Shown: piece by piece, positions 33,487 through 42,849 of the stretch
Numbering within the stretch: the first letter of the stretch is position 1
How the letters are laid out: each line of letters opens with the position of its first letter
DNA from: Rhodoglobus sp.
GTDB lineage: Bacteria; Actinomycetota; Actinomycetes; Actinomycetales; Microbacteriaceae
Direction of reading: 5' to 3'
Assembly (NCBI GenBank): GCA_025463515.1
Contig: JAODAQ010000029.1
Location: 20,977-84,976 of the forward strand
Length of the DNA stretch: 64,000 bases
Made by a program: the position numbers and the translations under genes
Notes under the pieces: generated by a model
What the model was told of the DNA's origin: nothing
Databases searched by the model: none
What the model saw: the letters and a program-made list of their open reading frames with translations, nothing else

Positions 33487-34923
33487 CTAGTCCTCGGGGA
33501 AGTCGTCGATCCCGAGGGCCTTCGCCTGCTCGCGCCGGCGCTTCATCGACGGCGCCGCGATCGCTGCCACGACCGCGATGACCGCGACGCCCGCGCACAC
33601 CCAGAACCCGATCGTGAACGCATCGTCGAGCGGGAGGCCCTGCGGTGTGCTGTTCGACGTGATGATCGCGGCGATGACGGCGGTGCCGATGCTGCTGCCG
33701 ATCGTGCGGGCGATGGCGTTGACGCCGATCGCCTCACCGGTCTGCAGCGCGGGCACGCTCTCGATGATCGCGTTCGACATCGAGGCGAACGCCAGCCCGA
33801 TGCCGGCACCGGTGAGCAGGCCGGAGACAACCACCTGCCACATCTCGCCGTGCGCGATCGCGGGCAGGATGAACGCGGCGGTCACGAGGACCGCGCCGAG
33901 GAGCATGGGCGGCTTCGGGCCGACCCGGCGGACGAGCATTCCGGCGAGCGGGCCGAAGATGACCATCATGACGACGGTCGGGAGCAGGAACAGGCCGGCC
34001 TCCGACACGGTCTTGCCGAATCCGTAGCCGGTCTGGGCCGGCAGCTGCAGGAGGGTGGGGACGAGCACGAACGTGCCGAACATCGCGAAGCCGAAGATGA
34101 GCGCGACGATGTTGGCCGTCCACACCCCGCGGATCTTGAGCAGGCGCATGTCGATGAGCGGCTCCTTGACGCGCAGCTCGACGAAGACGAACACGACCAT
34201 GGCGACCGCCCCGAGCAGGAGAAGCCCGATGGTGCCGAAGGAGTCCCACCCCCACTTCTCGCCCTCGCTGATGGCGAGCAGGATGGAGACGAGCGAGACC
34301 GAGAGGATGCCCGTGCCGACGAGGTCCAGGCGGCCGGGCTTCTTCACCGGCGACTCCGGCATGCCGAAGATCACGCCGAGCAGGGCGATGACGACGAGCA
34401 CGGCGGGCAGCCAGAACAGCCAGTGCCACGACAGGTTCTCGACGATCGGGCCGGCGGCCACGATGCCGACTCCGGCGCCGACGCCGAAGATCGCGGAGAG
34501 GAGTCCGATCGTCACGCCGACCCGCTCGCGCGGGAGCTCGTCGCGCACGACGCCGATCGACAGCGGCATGATCGCACCGGCAGCGCCCTGCAGGGCGCGG
34601 GCGATGATGAGCACGCCGAGGTTGGGGGCGAGCGCCGCGAGCACGGTACCGGCCAGCAGCAGGACGAGCACGACGATGAGCATCCGGCGCTTGCCCACCA
34701 TGTCGCCGAGGCGGCCCAGGATCGGGGTGAGCACGGCGGCAGAGAGCAGGTAGGCGGTGAGGATCCAGGAGGCGTCGCTCGTGGTGACGCTCAGGTCTTG
34801 CCCGATGGTCGCGAGCGCGGGAGCGACGAGCGACTGCAGCACCGAGAACGACAGGCCGCCGAGGGACAGGTACAGGACGATGAGGCCGGTGCGGGGGCGG
34901 TGAGGCTGGACTGCCTGGGACAT
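33487..34923 (-). CDS. MFS transporter, DHA2-like
   Basis: The 478-residue protein has about fourteen hydrophobic helices, the motif A-like loop GRLGDMVGKRRM near residue 70, and a VGAGVGIVAAGPI motif C-like turn. It is most likely a proton-driven drug exporter. It is divergent from a TetR regulator gene with an imperfect inverted repeat between them (34939-34958), a common arrangement for a pump repressed by its neighbour. Confidence 0.85.
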   Translation of the reverse strand: MSQAVQPHRPRTGLIVLYLSLGGLSFSVLQSLVAPALATIGQDLSVTTSDASWILTAYLLSAAVLTPILGRLGDMVGKRRMLIVVLVLLLAGTVLAALAPNLGVLIIARALQGAAGAIMPLSIGVVRDELPRERVGVTIGLLSAIFGVGAGVGIVAAGPIVENLSWHWLFWLPAVLVVIALLGVIFGMPESPVKKPGRLDLVGTGILSVSLVSILLAISEGEKWGWDSFGTIGLLLLGAVAMVVFVFVELRVKEPLIDMRLLKIRGVWTANIVALIFGFAMFGTFVLVPTLLQLPAQTGYGFGKTVSEAGLFLLPTVVMMVIFGPLAGMLVRRVGPKPPMLLGAVLVTAAFILPAIAHGEMWQVVVSGLLTGAGIGLAFASMSNAIIESVPALQTGEAIGVNAIARTIGSSIGTAVIAAIITSNSTPQGLPLDDAFTIGFWVCAGVAVIAVVAAIAAPSMKRRREQAKALGIDDFPED

Positions 34924-34938
34924 TCATACTCCGTCTAT

Positions 34939-34958
34939 GTAAACAGTTGCTGACTTAC
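34939..34958. promoter_or_regulatory. Likely TetR operator between MFS pump and TetR gene
   Basis: GTAAACAG and CTGACTTAC form an imperfect inverted repeat across the divergent promoter region. A further small repeat, CGCA-N6-TGCG, lies at 34958-34971. Confidence 0.45.
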
Positions 34959-34984
34959 GCAGTGTAGTGCGGTTGGATGTATGG

Positions 34985-35560
34985 ATGATGACCAGCACCG
35001 CACGACCGCGCGACGCGGCCCAGACGCGCACGGAACTGCTGCGCGCGGCGCGGGTGCGCTTCGCCCGCGACGGCTACCGCTCGACCACCGTGCGCGACAT
35101 CGCGGCGGACGCGGGCGTGAACGTTGCGCTCATCAGCCGATACTTCGACTCCAAGGACGGGCTCTTCGAGGCCTGCCTGGCGTCGGTGGGCGAGGAGCTC
35201 AAGCGCCCGGAGACGGAGGCGCCGACCCTGGAGCGCGTGGCGCGGTCGCTCGTGCGCCAGGTCACGGGCTTCTCGAGCGACCAGATGCTGCTGCTCCTCA
35301 GGACATCCGGGGATGAGCGGGCCGACGGCATCCGGCGCAGGATCCTCCGCACCTTCGCCGAGAAGACCGCGTCGGTCGCGGGCTGGACCCCGGACTCGCC
35401 CGACGGCGACCGCCTGCTACTGCGCGCCGAGATCGTGCTGTCGGCGGCGTTGGGGATGACGCAGCTCCGGTCGACGGGGGGCCTCGAGCCGCTCAGCTCC
35501 GCAACCGAGGAGGAACTGGTCGAGCCGGTGCTCGCGCTGCTGAGGGAGCTGCTCCGCTAG
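34985..35560 (+). CDS. TetR-family regulator of the adjacent MFS pump
   Basis: The 191-residue protein has an N-terminal TetR helix-turn-helix (RTELLRAARVRFARDGYRSTTVRDIAADAGVNVALISRYFDSKDGLFEACL) and a helical ligand-binding C-terminus. It is divergent from the MFS gene and probably represses it. The ATG at 34985 or 34988 is preferred to the GTG at 34967. It overlaps the convergent next TetR gene by four bases. Confidence 0.82.
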   Translation: MMTSTARPRDAAQTRTELLRAARVRFARDGYRSTTVRDIAADAGVNVALISRYFDSKDGLFEACLASVGEELKRPETEAPTLERVARSLVRQVTGFSSDQMLLLLRTSGDERADGIRRRILRTFAEKTASVAGWTPDSPDGDRLLLRAEIVLSAALGMTQLRSTGGLEPLSSATEEELVEPVLALLRELLR

Positions 35561-36117
35561 CGCGCGAGCGACCGCAGCGCCGCGAACAGGCTCTGCTCGA
35601 TCTCGGCGAGCGTGCGCGTGGACGAGGGCGCGACCCACTCCTCGAAGGCGAGCCGGAACACCGTGACCGCCGACTCCGCGGCGAGCGTCGCCTCCGGCTC
35701 GACGACCCCGCGCTCGCGGAGTGCGGCACCGAGCGCGGCCACCAGGCCCGCCATCTTGTTGAGCTCCCGCTCCATCAGCTCGGGGTTCGCGACGATCATC
35801 GCCTGGCGGCGGCGCGAGTACGGCCGGCGCTCCTCGGGGAAGAAGGTGACCGCCGAGAGGACGGCGTGCATCACGATCTCGAACGCGGTGCCGGCGGGCG
35901 CGGAGGCGACGCCGTCGACGAACTGCTCCTGCAGCACGTCGGAGCCGTTGAACAGCACCTCGCGCTTGTCGGCGAAGTGGCGGAAGAACGTGCGCTCGGT
36001 GACTCCGACCGAGGCCGCGATCTCGGCGACAGTCGTGTCGGCGTAGCCCTTCGCCGTGTAGAGGTCGAGGGCGGCCTCGCGCAGGCGCTCGCGCGTATCG
36101 GGCTCCCATCTGACCAT
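35557..36117 (-). CDS. TetR-family regulator
   Basis: The 186-residue protein has a TetR DNA-binding domain (RERLREAALDLYTAKGYADTTVAEIAASVGVTERTFFRHFADKREVLF) and a helical C-terminal domain. It is divergent from the SDR-like gene, and the spacer carries a perfect palindrome plus an extra half site, so it likely controls that gene and itself. Confidence 0.87.
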   Translation of the reverse strand: MVRWEPDTRERLREAALDLYTAKGYADTTVAEIAASVGVTERTFFRHFADKREVLFNGSDVLQEQFVDGVASAPAGTAFEIVMHAVLSAVTFFPEERRPYSRRRQAMIVANPELMERELNKMAGLVAALGAALRERGVVEPEATLAAESAVTVFRLAFEEWVAPSSTRTLAEIEQSLFAALRSLAR

Positions 36118-36142
36118 GTGCCCATCCTACCGATGACAGCCA

Positions 36143-36180
36143 CTGACATTAAGGCGTACACTGATGTCAGTTACTGACAT
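36143..36180. promoter_or_regulatory. TetR operator with palindrome and extra half site
   Basis: ATGTCAG-TTA-CTGACAT at 36164-36180 is a perfect 17-bp palindrome. A third CTGACAT copy lies at 36143-36149. The array fills the space between the divergent TetR and SDR genes. Confidence 0.7.
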
Positions 36181-36192
36181 TAGGAGAGTTTC

Positions 36193-37086
36193 ATGAGGGT
36201 TTTCATCACCGGCGCTTCCGGATGGATCGGCTCGGCCGTCACCGACGAGCTCCTGGCCAACGGGCACGCTGTCCTCGGGCTCGCCCGCTCCGACGGTAGT
36301 GCGGCGTCGCTGCAGGCCAAGGGGGCCGACGTGCTGCGCGGCGACCTCGACGACCTCGCGAGCCTGCGGGCGGGCGCCGCGGACTCCGACGCGGTCATCC
36401 ACCTCGCCAACAAGCACGACTTCGCGCACCCGGAGATCTCGAACAAGGCCGAGCGCGACGCCGTAGAGGCTCTGGGCACCGCCCTTGAGGGGTCGCACCG
36501 GCCGTTCGTCGTCGCCTCGGGCGTGCCCGGGATGCTCGGCCGCCCCGGCACGGAGACCGACGTCTCCCCGAACCACGGTCCGGACTCGCCCCGCGGCGGC
36601 TCCGAGAACCGCGCGCTCGAGTTCATCGACAGCGGAGTGAGCACCGTCATCGCGCGCTTCGCGCCCACCGTGCACGGCGCAGGCGACCACGGGTTCATGT
36701 CCGCGATCGTGGCGGCGGCGCGCGAGAAGGGCGTCTCGGGCTACCCGGGCGACGGCGCCAACCGCTGGCCGGCGGTGCACAGGTCCGATGCGGCGCGGCT
36801 CGTGCGCCTCGGCCTCGAGGATGCGACGCCCGGGCTCGTGCTGCACGCGATGGGGGAGGAGGGCATCCCGAGCCGCACCATCGCCGAGGCGATCGGCCGC
36901 GGCCTCGGCCTGCCCGTGGAGTCCGTCGCGCCCGACGACGTGCTCGCGCACTTCGGCTGGATCGGCATGTTCTTCAGCTGGGACGTGCCGGCCTCGAGCA
37001 TCCTCTCGCAGCAGCGGCTCGGCTGGACGCCGACCGGCCCCACCCTCATCGAGGATCTGGACGCCGGCGTGTACTACCTCCGCTAG
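36193..37086 (+). CDS. Extended SDR / NAD-dependent epimerase-dehydratase family protein
   Basis: The 297-residue protein begins with a Rossmann motif GASGWIGSAV and the DAVIHLAN segment of extended short-chain dehydrogenases. The classical Y-x-x-x-K pair is not evident (the region reads SPRGGSENRALEF), so it may bind a cofactor without the usual chemistry, as in other atypical NmrA/epimerase-like proteins. It has a TAGGAGAG ribosome site. The substrate is unknown; TetR control suggests induction by a xenobiotic or sugar derivative. Confidence 0.8.
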   Translation: MRVFITGASGWIGSAVTDELLANGHAVLGLARSDGSAASLQAKGADVLRGDLDDLASLRAGAADSDAVIHLANKHDFAHPEISNKAERDAVEALGTALEGSHRPFVVASGVPGMLGRPGTETDVSPNHGPDSPRGGSENRALEFIDSGVSTVIARFAPTVHGAGDHGFMSAIVAAAREKGVSGYPGDGANRWPAVHRSDAARLVRLGLEDATPGLVLHAMGEEGIPSRTIAEAIGRGLGLPVESVAPDDVLAHFGWIGMFFSWDVPASSILSQQRLGWTPTGPTLIEDLDAGVYYLR

Positions 37087-37664
37087 CGCGTCGCCACGAA
37101 CGGCAGCACCCGCGACCACAGCAGCTCGGTGGCCTCCGCGTCGTACTCCTCGGGCAGGGAGGCATCGGTGAACAGGTGCCCCGTGCCCGGGTAGTCGAAC
37201 ACCTCGACCCGGCCGCCCGCGGAGGTCACGTCCCTCTCGGCCTGCTCGGCGAACTCGTCTTCCCGCCACGGGTCGCCGAGGGTCTGGTGCACCTGGGTGT
37301 CGATGCCGGCGGGCCACTTCGCCTCGGGGCCGAACCACTCCAGAACATTGAAGCCCGCGAACTGCAGCACGCCCGAGACCGCGCGGCGCGTGGCCACGAA
37401 CACGGCGGCGCTCGACCCCTGCGAGAAGCCGCCGACGACGAAGCCGTCAGGCAGGTCGGCGACGGAGTCGAGCGCCCGGGTCATGAGCGTCTCCTGCCCG
37501 ACCTGGGCGGAGTACGCCATCGCCGGGTCGTACTCGTCGAAGTGGTCGCCGCCGTAGAGGTCGGGCGTGTGCACCTCGTGACCGGCGGCGCGGAGCCGTG
37601 CGGCCGCGTCTTCGATGCCGGGGCGAGGGCCGAGAACAGAGTGGAAGAGAACGACGGTAGCCAT
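37083..37664 (-). CDS. Dienelactone hydrolase-family alpha/beta hydrolase
   Basis: The 193-residue protein begins MATVVLFHSVLGPRPGIEDAA, has the nucleophile elbow GGFSQGS near residue 89, with serine where classical dienelactone hydrolases have cysteine, and a terminal histidine in YPGTGHLFTD. It is a cytosolic esterase-like protein of unknown substrate. The start at 37664 is chosen over 37694 because homology starts at the hydrophobic first strand. It overlaps the convergent SDR gene by four bases. Confidence 0.82.
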   Translation of the reverse strand: MATVVLFHSVLGPRPGIEDAAARLRAAGHEVHTPDLYGGDHFDEYDPAMAYSAQVGQETLMTRALDSVADLPDGFVVGGFSQGSSAAVFVATRRAVSGVLQFAGFNVLEWFGPEAKWPAGIDTQVHQTLGDPWREDEFAEQAERDVTSAGGRVEVFDYPGTGHLFTDASLPEEYDAEATELLWSRVLPFVATR

Positions 37665-37674
37665 GCTGGCGACC

Positions 37675-39639
37675 CTAGGACCCACCCCTGACAACGAACT
37701 GCGGCTCCACCAGGCGCACCCACGCCCACACCCCGAGGCACACCGCCGAGAACACGAGGGCGCCGCCGATGACCCACGGCACGGGGAATCCGCTGCCGCC
37801 CGCGATCACGACGCCCGCGACGGTCGCGGTCACGAGGGTGAGCAGCGCCCACGCCGTGCGGGACCAGGCCCAGATCCGGCGGCCGGGCATCCGGTTCACG
37901 GGCAGGAGCATGACCATCGCCGAGCCGAGCGCGGCGATCGTCAGTGCCGAGAGCGCCTCGCTCACGAGGGAGGGGAAGAACCCGTCGACCGGCCCGAGCG
38001 CGCTCTGCCCCAGCCACGCGACGAAGCCGAGGGCGACGATCGCCGCGACCTCCGCGAGTGAGACGACACCGCGCGCGCGGGCGCCGACCTCGGGCAGGAA
38101 CCGCACAGCGAGCACGATCCCGACGATGATCGGCGGCTGGATCCCGGCTACCCGAGACACGAGCGCGGTCACCGCGGCGACCCCGAGCAGAAGAGGGGCG
38201 AGCCGGATGCCCGTGCGCAGCCCGAACGAGCGACCGGCCAGCTTCGCCACGAGCACCGCGACGCCGTTGAGGGCCGCGAGCGCGAGGCCGATCGCGATGG
38301 CGAGCCGCAGGTACCGCACCTCGGCCTGGATGCCGCCCGCGAGCGCGGCGAGCAGCACCGCTGCCCCGAGGAACAGGGCCGCGGTCACGCGCGGGCTGAG
38401 CAGCGGCTCCTCCGTGCTGGGCTCGCGCGGAACGTACCCGCGCTTGCGGCGCAGGGTCGTCACGAGCAGGCGCAGGGGGAGCGCCACGAGCAGCGCGAAG
38501 CCGAGACCGAGCCCGAGCCCGAGAAGCCATGAGGTCGGGTTCGTGGTCGAGACGCTCGGGATGGCGGCGCCGTAGTCCGTCGGCAGCTCCCAGGTGTCGA
38601 AGGGCTGCATGCCCGACTCCCCGCCGACCGGCGGCGGCAGGAAGGGCGCGGTGGGGGCGGGCGCGACGGGCTGCAGCGGCGTCGAGGGCTCGGCGTTCGG
38701 GTCCGGGGCGGGCTCCCGCGGCGGCTCCGGCGGAGTGACGGGGGCTGCGGCGCCCGCGGTGATCGTGAAGCCCTGGCTTGCGCCGCTCGCGTTGCCCGCG
38801 GCATCCCACTGCACCGCCTTGATCGTGTGCTGGCCGTCGGTGAGGGAGGCGGAGCACGACCAGTGCAGGGTGATCACCGGGCTCACGCACACCCGGTTGG
38901 AGTCGGCGAACACCTCGACACGGCCGCCGTTCTCGCCGCTGCCCGAGAACATCGTCGGCTGTGTCGGCACCCGGCTGCCCGCCGCGGGAGAGGCGAAGGC
39001 GGGCAGGGCGGGCGGGTCGACGTCGACGCGCACGAGGACGGATGCCGAACTCGCGCCCGGCTCCGACGGGACGTCGCCCCAGGTGTGAGTGGCGAACACG
39101 CTGTAGGTGCCGGTGCCCACCCCGAGCGGGCACGCCCAGGTGCCGTTCGGCAGCACCGGGCCGCACGACTTCGTGATGTCGCCCGAGAGCTCGATGCCCG
39201 CACCGGGGAACCCGGTGCCGTTGAGCGTGCCGGGGCTGATGCCGGTGGTCGTGATCACGGGCGCGCCGAGCACGCGGACCGGGACGGTCTCCGTCGTCAC
39301 GACCGGGACCGCGTCAGCCGTGGTCTGGGTCGCGGCGATGGTGTGGTTGCCGTCCGGCAGCGGGATGTCGCACGACCAGGTCTCGGGGTCGGGGGCGGTG
39401 CCGCCCGCGATGGTGCAGGTGGGCGGCGAGCCCTCCTCGCCGACCTCGACGGTGGCCGCGGCATCCTTGGCACCGGTGATGGTGACGGCGCCGGGGAAGA
39501 GCGTGCCGGGTGTCGTCGCGATCGCGAAGGCTGCCGCGTGGGCCGCCTGCGGAGCGCCGAGGAGGGCGGTGCCAGCGACCACGAGCCCCAGCAGCGCGAG
39601 CAGCGCGCGGCGAGGGACGTTCAGGGGCTGGGAGGTCAC
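37675..39639 (-). CDS. Secreted/membrane protein with Ig-like ectodomain and multi-pass C-terminus
   Basis: The 654-residue protein has a signal peptide (RRALLALLGLVVAGTALLGAP...AHA), then an extracellular part of about 330 residues with Ig-like repeats marked by GTWACPLG, NGTGFPGAGI, SWSC-like cysteine pairs and GNHTIAATQ/GQHTIKAVQ motifs. A Pro-rich linker follows, then about eight membrane helices. It may sense or display something at the cell surface; no named function. The GTG at 39639 is used: TGCAAT seven bases upstream with TTGACC further up suggests a leaderless start. ATG 39690 is an alternative. Confidence 0.65.
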   Translation of the reverse strand: MTSQPLNVPRRALLALLGLVVAGTALLGAPQAAHAAAFAIATTPGTLFPGAVTITGAKDAAATVEVGEEGSPPTCTIAGGTAPDPETWSCDIPLPDGNHTIAATQTTADAVPVVTTETVPVRVLGAPVITTTGISPGTLNGTGFPGAGIELSGDITKSCGPVLPNGTWACPLGVGTGTYSVFATHTWGDVPSEPGASSASVLVRVDVDPPALPAFASPAAGSRVPTQPTMFSGSGENGGRVEVFADSNRVCVSPVITLHWSCSASLTDGQHTIKAVQWDAAGNASGASQGFTITAGAAAPVTPPEPPREPAPDPNAEPSTPLQPVAPAPTAPFLPPPVGGESGMQPFDTWELPTDYGAAIPSVSTTNPTSWLLGLGLGLGFALLVALPLRLLVTTLRRKRGYVPREPSTEEPLLSPRVTAALFLGAAVLLAALAGGIQAEVRYLRLAIAIGLALAALNGVAVLVAKLAGRSFGLRTGIRLAPLLLGVAAVTALVSRVAGIQPPIIVGIVLAVRFLPEVGARARGVVSLAEVAAIVALGFVAWLGQSALGPVDGFFPSLVSEALSALTIAALGSAMVMLLPVNRMPGRRIWAWSRTAWALLTLVTATVAGVVIAGGSGFPVPWVIGGALVFSAVCLGVWAWVRLVEPQFVVRGGS

Positions 39640-39746
39640 TCCTTCTATTGCAGACGACTTCGGTGGGAAGGTCAAACGTGTGTGCGGCATTCGCAGGAAG
39701 GTCACTGGTTGCGTTCGGGACACTCGTCTGGGACAGTTGACCCACT

Positions 39747-40370
39747 ATGCCGCGCATCCCGTCGTCCGATCGCAGGGCGCTGCTCGTTCAGGCCGCCATC
39801 CGGGTGATCGCGAAGCGCGGGGTGGCGGGCGCGACCACGCGCGCGATCGTGGCCGAGGCCGGGATGTCGCTCGCGAGCTTCCACTACGCGTTCCGCTCGC
39901 ACTCGGAGATGATGCGCGACGTCGTGGCCTACGTCGTCGGCGCGGAGGTCGCCTCGGCGTACGCGACGCTCAAGCTGGGCAGCGGCATCCGGCAGGTTCT
40001 TCGTGAGGGGCTGCAGTCGTACCTCGACTACGTGATCGCCGACCCCGGCCACGAGCAGGTCATGCAGGAGCTCGTGCACTACGCGCTGCGCACGCCCGGC
40101 CTTGAGAGCCTGGCGGCCGAGCAGTACGAGGCGTACCACTCCGGCGTGATGAGCGTGCTCGTCGAGGGCGCAGCCGTCTCCGGCGTGGAGTGGAGCGTTC
40201 CCGTGCTCGATGTCGCGCGGCTCGTCGTGACGGTCACCGACGGAGTCACCCTCGCCTGGCTCGCCAACCGCGACACCGCCGCTGCCGAGCGGGTGCTCGA
40301 CTTCGCGGCCGACTCGCTCGCCGCCCTCGCCCGCCCAGTAGAAGCCCGCACGAGAGAGAACGCTCAATGA
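39747..40370 (+). CDS. TetR-family regulator of the glycoside operon
   Basis: The 207-residue protein has a TetR helix-turn-helix (RRALLVQAAIRVIAKRGVAGATTRAIVAEAGMSLASFHYAFRSHSEMM) and an alpha-helical sensor domain. It is the first gene of a five-gene run in which every junction overlaps, so it probably autoregulates the whole operon. Its stop overlaps the MFS start (ATGA). Confidence 0.87.
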   Translation: MPRIPSSDRRALLVQAAIRVIAKRGVAGATTRAIVAEAGMSLASFHYAFRSHSEMMRDVVAYVVGAEVASAYATLKLGSGIRQVLREGLQSYLDYVIADPGHEQVMQELVHYALRTPGLESLAAEQYEAYHSGVMSVLVEGAAVSGVEWSVPVLDVARLVVTVTDGVTLAWLANRDTAAAERVLDFAADSLAALARPVEARTRENAQ

Positions 40371-41629
40371 CGACAACGACTCCCGCCACCACCGCAGTCT
40401 TCGCGGAGCCCAGCAAGGCCGTGACCGGCGGCTGGATCGCCGCGTTCGCCACCGCGTGGCTCGGCATCTGGATGGCGCAGCTGACGCCAGTGCAGCTGCT
40501 GCTGCCCCTGCAGATCGAGGCCCAGCTCAAGGCGAGCTACTGGGTCGACAACGTGGTGGCGTTCGGCATCATCTCCGGCATCGCGGGCCTGTGCGCGCTC
40601 GTGGCGTATCCGCTGACCGGAGCGCTCTCCGACCGCACCACGAGCCGCTTCGGCCGCCGCCGCCCGTGGATCGCCGCCGGGGCCGTGCTGTTCGCGGCAT
40701 CCCTCGCCCTGCTCGGCCTCCAGACGACGATGGTCGGCATCGGCGTGTTCTGGGCGCTGGCACTGACCGGATTCTGCGTGCTCACCGCCGCCCTGACCGC
40801 GACCATCTCCGACCAGGTGCCGGTCAACCAGCGCGGCTTCGTGTCGGGGTGGATCTCGGCGCCTCAGGCTGTGGGCACCATCCTCGGCCTCGTGCTGGTC
40901 ACCGCCCTGTTCGTGAGCCCGTACCTCGGCGGCTACCCGGTGATCGCCGCGATCGTCGTCGTGTTCGTCATCCCGTTCCTGGTCTTCGTGCCCGACGCCG
41001 TGCTGCCCAAGGCCGAGAAGCTCACGATGCGCAGCTTCGTCGACGGGTTCTGGATCAGCCCGAAGCAGTACCCGGACTTCGGCTGGACGCTGCTCAGCCG
41101 CATCCTCGTCAACTTCGGCAACGCGTTCGGCACCGCGCTGCTGCTGCAGTTCCTGCAGTACGGGCTCGAGGTGCCCGACGCCGAGGACGTGCTCATCTAC
41201 CTCGTGCTCGTGTACATGGTGTTCGTCATCCTCGCGTCGCTGTTCCTCGGCAAGCTCTCCGACCGTCTCGGCCGCCGCCGGGTGTTCGTCTTCGTCGCGG
41301 CGGCGCTGCAGGGCGTCGCGGCCCTCATGCTCGCGTTCGTGCCCGACCTCGGCGTCGCCTTCGTCGCGGCCGGGCTGCTCGGCCTCGGCTACGGCTGCTT
41401 CCTCTCCGTCGACCAGGCGCTCGCAACCCAGGTGCTGCCCGACCCGCACACCCGCGGCAAGGATCTGGGCATCATGAACATCGCGACCGCAGTGCCGCAA
41501 GCCATGGCACCGCTGCTCGGCGCCCTCATCGTCGCCGCCCTCGCGGGCTTCACCGGCCTCTTCGTGCTCGCCGCCGCCGCAGCGATCCTCGGGGCCCTCG
41601 CAGTACTACCGATCAGGAGTGTCCGTTGA
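40367..41629 (+). CDS. MFS transporter of the glycoside operon
   Basis: The 420-residue protein has about twelve hydrophobic helices. The loop LTGALSDRTTSRFGRRRPWI after helix 2 and LFLGKLSDRLGRRRVFVF after helix 8 match the duplicated motif A of twelve-helix carriers, and the RxGRRRPW form resembles GPH/sucrose-type sugar symporters. Position before a GH1 glucosidase suggests uptake of a glycoside, which is inference. Its stop overlaps the TTG start of the next gene. Confidence 0.82.
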   Translation: MTTTTPATTAVFAEPSKAVTGGWIAAFATAWLGIWMAQLTPVQLLLPLQIEAQLKASYWVDNVVAFGIISGIAGLCALVAYPLTGALSDRTTSRFGRRRPWIAAGAVLFAASLALLGLQTTMVGIGVFWALALTGFCVLTAALTATISDQVPVNQRGFVSGWISAPQAVGTILGLVLVTALFVSPYLGGYPVIAAIVVVFVIPFLVFVPDAVLPKAEKLTMRSFVDGFWISPKQYPDFGWTLLSRILVNFGNAFGTALLLQFLQYGLEVPDAEDVLIYLVLVYMVFVILASLFLGKLSDRLGRRRVFVFVAAALQGVAALMLAFVPDLGVAFVAAGLLGLGYGCFLSVDQALATQVLPDPHTRGKDLGIMNIATAVPQAMAPLLGALIVAALAGFTGLFVLAAAAAILGALAVLPIRSVR

Positions 41630-42849
41630 AACTCGACAATCCCACTGCACAGCCCTGGCTGCAGCCCTCGACCTACTGGCCGGAGCTCAGCGCCGCGACG
41701 GCCGCGCTCGACACCCCGTTCGGCGTCGTCTCGGTCCCGGCCCTCGCCTACAACGCGCACGACATGCTGCGCCGCGCCAACGGCACGACCATCCGTGTCG
41801 CCTCCAAGTCGGTGCGCGTGCGCGGCGTGATCGACGCCGTGCTCGAGCTGCCCGGCTACCACGGGGTGCTCGCGTACACCCTGCCCGAGGCGCTCTGGCT
41901 CGCGGAGACGATCGACGACGTCGTGGTCGGCTACCCGACTGTCGACCGCGCTGGGATTGAGGCGCTGGGCCGCTCCGAGAAGCTCGCCCGGCGCGTCACC
42001 CTCATGGTCGACTCCGTCGAGCAGCTCGACCTCGTCGACTCCGTGCTCGGCGCCCATCGCGAGACCATCCGGGTGGCGCTCGAGCTCAACGCGTCCTGGC
42101 GCTCGAAGGTGCTGGGCTACCTGGGCGTCTACCGGTCGCCGGTGCAGGGCGTGGCGGATGCCGTGGCTCTGGCCCGGGCGATCGTCAGCCGCCCCGGTTT
42201 CCAGCTGGTGGGCATGATGGCCTACGAGGCCCAGATCGCGGGAGTGGTGAACCGCCCCACGGGCAAGCCGATCCTCGCGCGCACCGTGGACTACGTGCAG
42301 AGGAACTCCACCACCGAGCTGCACGAGCGGCGCGGCGCGGTCGTGGCGGCGCTGCGCGAGCTCGCCGACCTCGAGTTCGTGAACGGCGGCGGCACCGGGT
42401 CGCTCGAGCGCACGGCATCCGACCCGTCTGTCACCGAGATCGCGGCGGGCAGCGGACTCTTCGGCCCCCACCTGTTCGACGGCTACAGCCACTTCCAGCC
42501 CGCCCCGGCCGCGGCGTTCTCGCTGAGCGTCGTGCGCAAGCCCACGCCCGACATGGCCACCCTTCTCGGTGGCGGCTGGATCGCGTCCGGCCCGCCGGCA
42601 CCCGACCGGATGCCCCAGCTCGCCTATCCCGAGGGCCTCGAGTACGTCGCCCGCGAGGCCGCAGGCGAGGTGCAGTCCCCGCTGAAGGGCCGCGCGGCGG
42701 CAGCCCTGGCGGTCGGGGATCGCGTCTGGCTCCGCCACACCAAGGCCGGCGAGCTCAGCGAGCACCTGAACGAGTTCGCGGTGGTCGACGGCGGCCGTAT
42801 CGTGGAGACCCTGCCCACGTATCGGGGTGAGGGAAAGGCCTTCTTGTGA
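41626..42849 (+). CDS. PLP-dependent amino acid deaminase/aldolase-like protein (alanine racemase fold)
   Basis: The 407-residue protein belongs to the D-threonine aldolase / D-serine dehydratase-like group. The alanine-racemase-type N-terminal barrel carries the PLP lysine in IRVASKSVRVRGV, and the C-terminal D-serine-dehydratase-like domain includes GDRVWLRHTKAGELSEHLNEF. It starts with TTG overlapping the MFS stop, with CAGGAG seven bases upstream. The conserved pairing with the lactone oxidase gene suggests one pathway, but the substrate is unknown. Confidence 0.82.
   Translation: MKLDNPTAQPWLQPSTYWPELSAATAALDTPFGVVSVPALAYNAHDMLRRANGTTIRVASKSVRVRGVIDAVLELPGYHGVLAYTLPEALWLAETIDDVVVGYPTVDRAGIEALGRSEKLARRVTLMVDSVEQLDLVDSVLGAHRETIRVALELNASWRSKVLGYLGVYRSPVQGVADAVALARAIVSRPGFQLVGMMAYEAQIAGVVNRPTGKPILARTVDYVQRNSTTELHERRGAVVAALRELADLEFVNGGGTGSLERTASDPSVTEIAAGSGLFGPHLFDGYSHFQPAPAAAFSLSVVRKPTPDMATLLGGGWIASGPPAPDRMPQLAYPEGLEYVAREAAGEVQSPLKGRAAAALAVGDRVWLRHTKAGELSEHLNEFAVVDGGRIVETLPTYRGEGKAFL

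Noticed and set aside
33178..34953. 591-codon plus-strand frame
   Set aside because: It is antisense to the MFS pump and covers the SIGSVG gene; its composition is that of a shadow frame.
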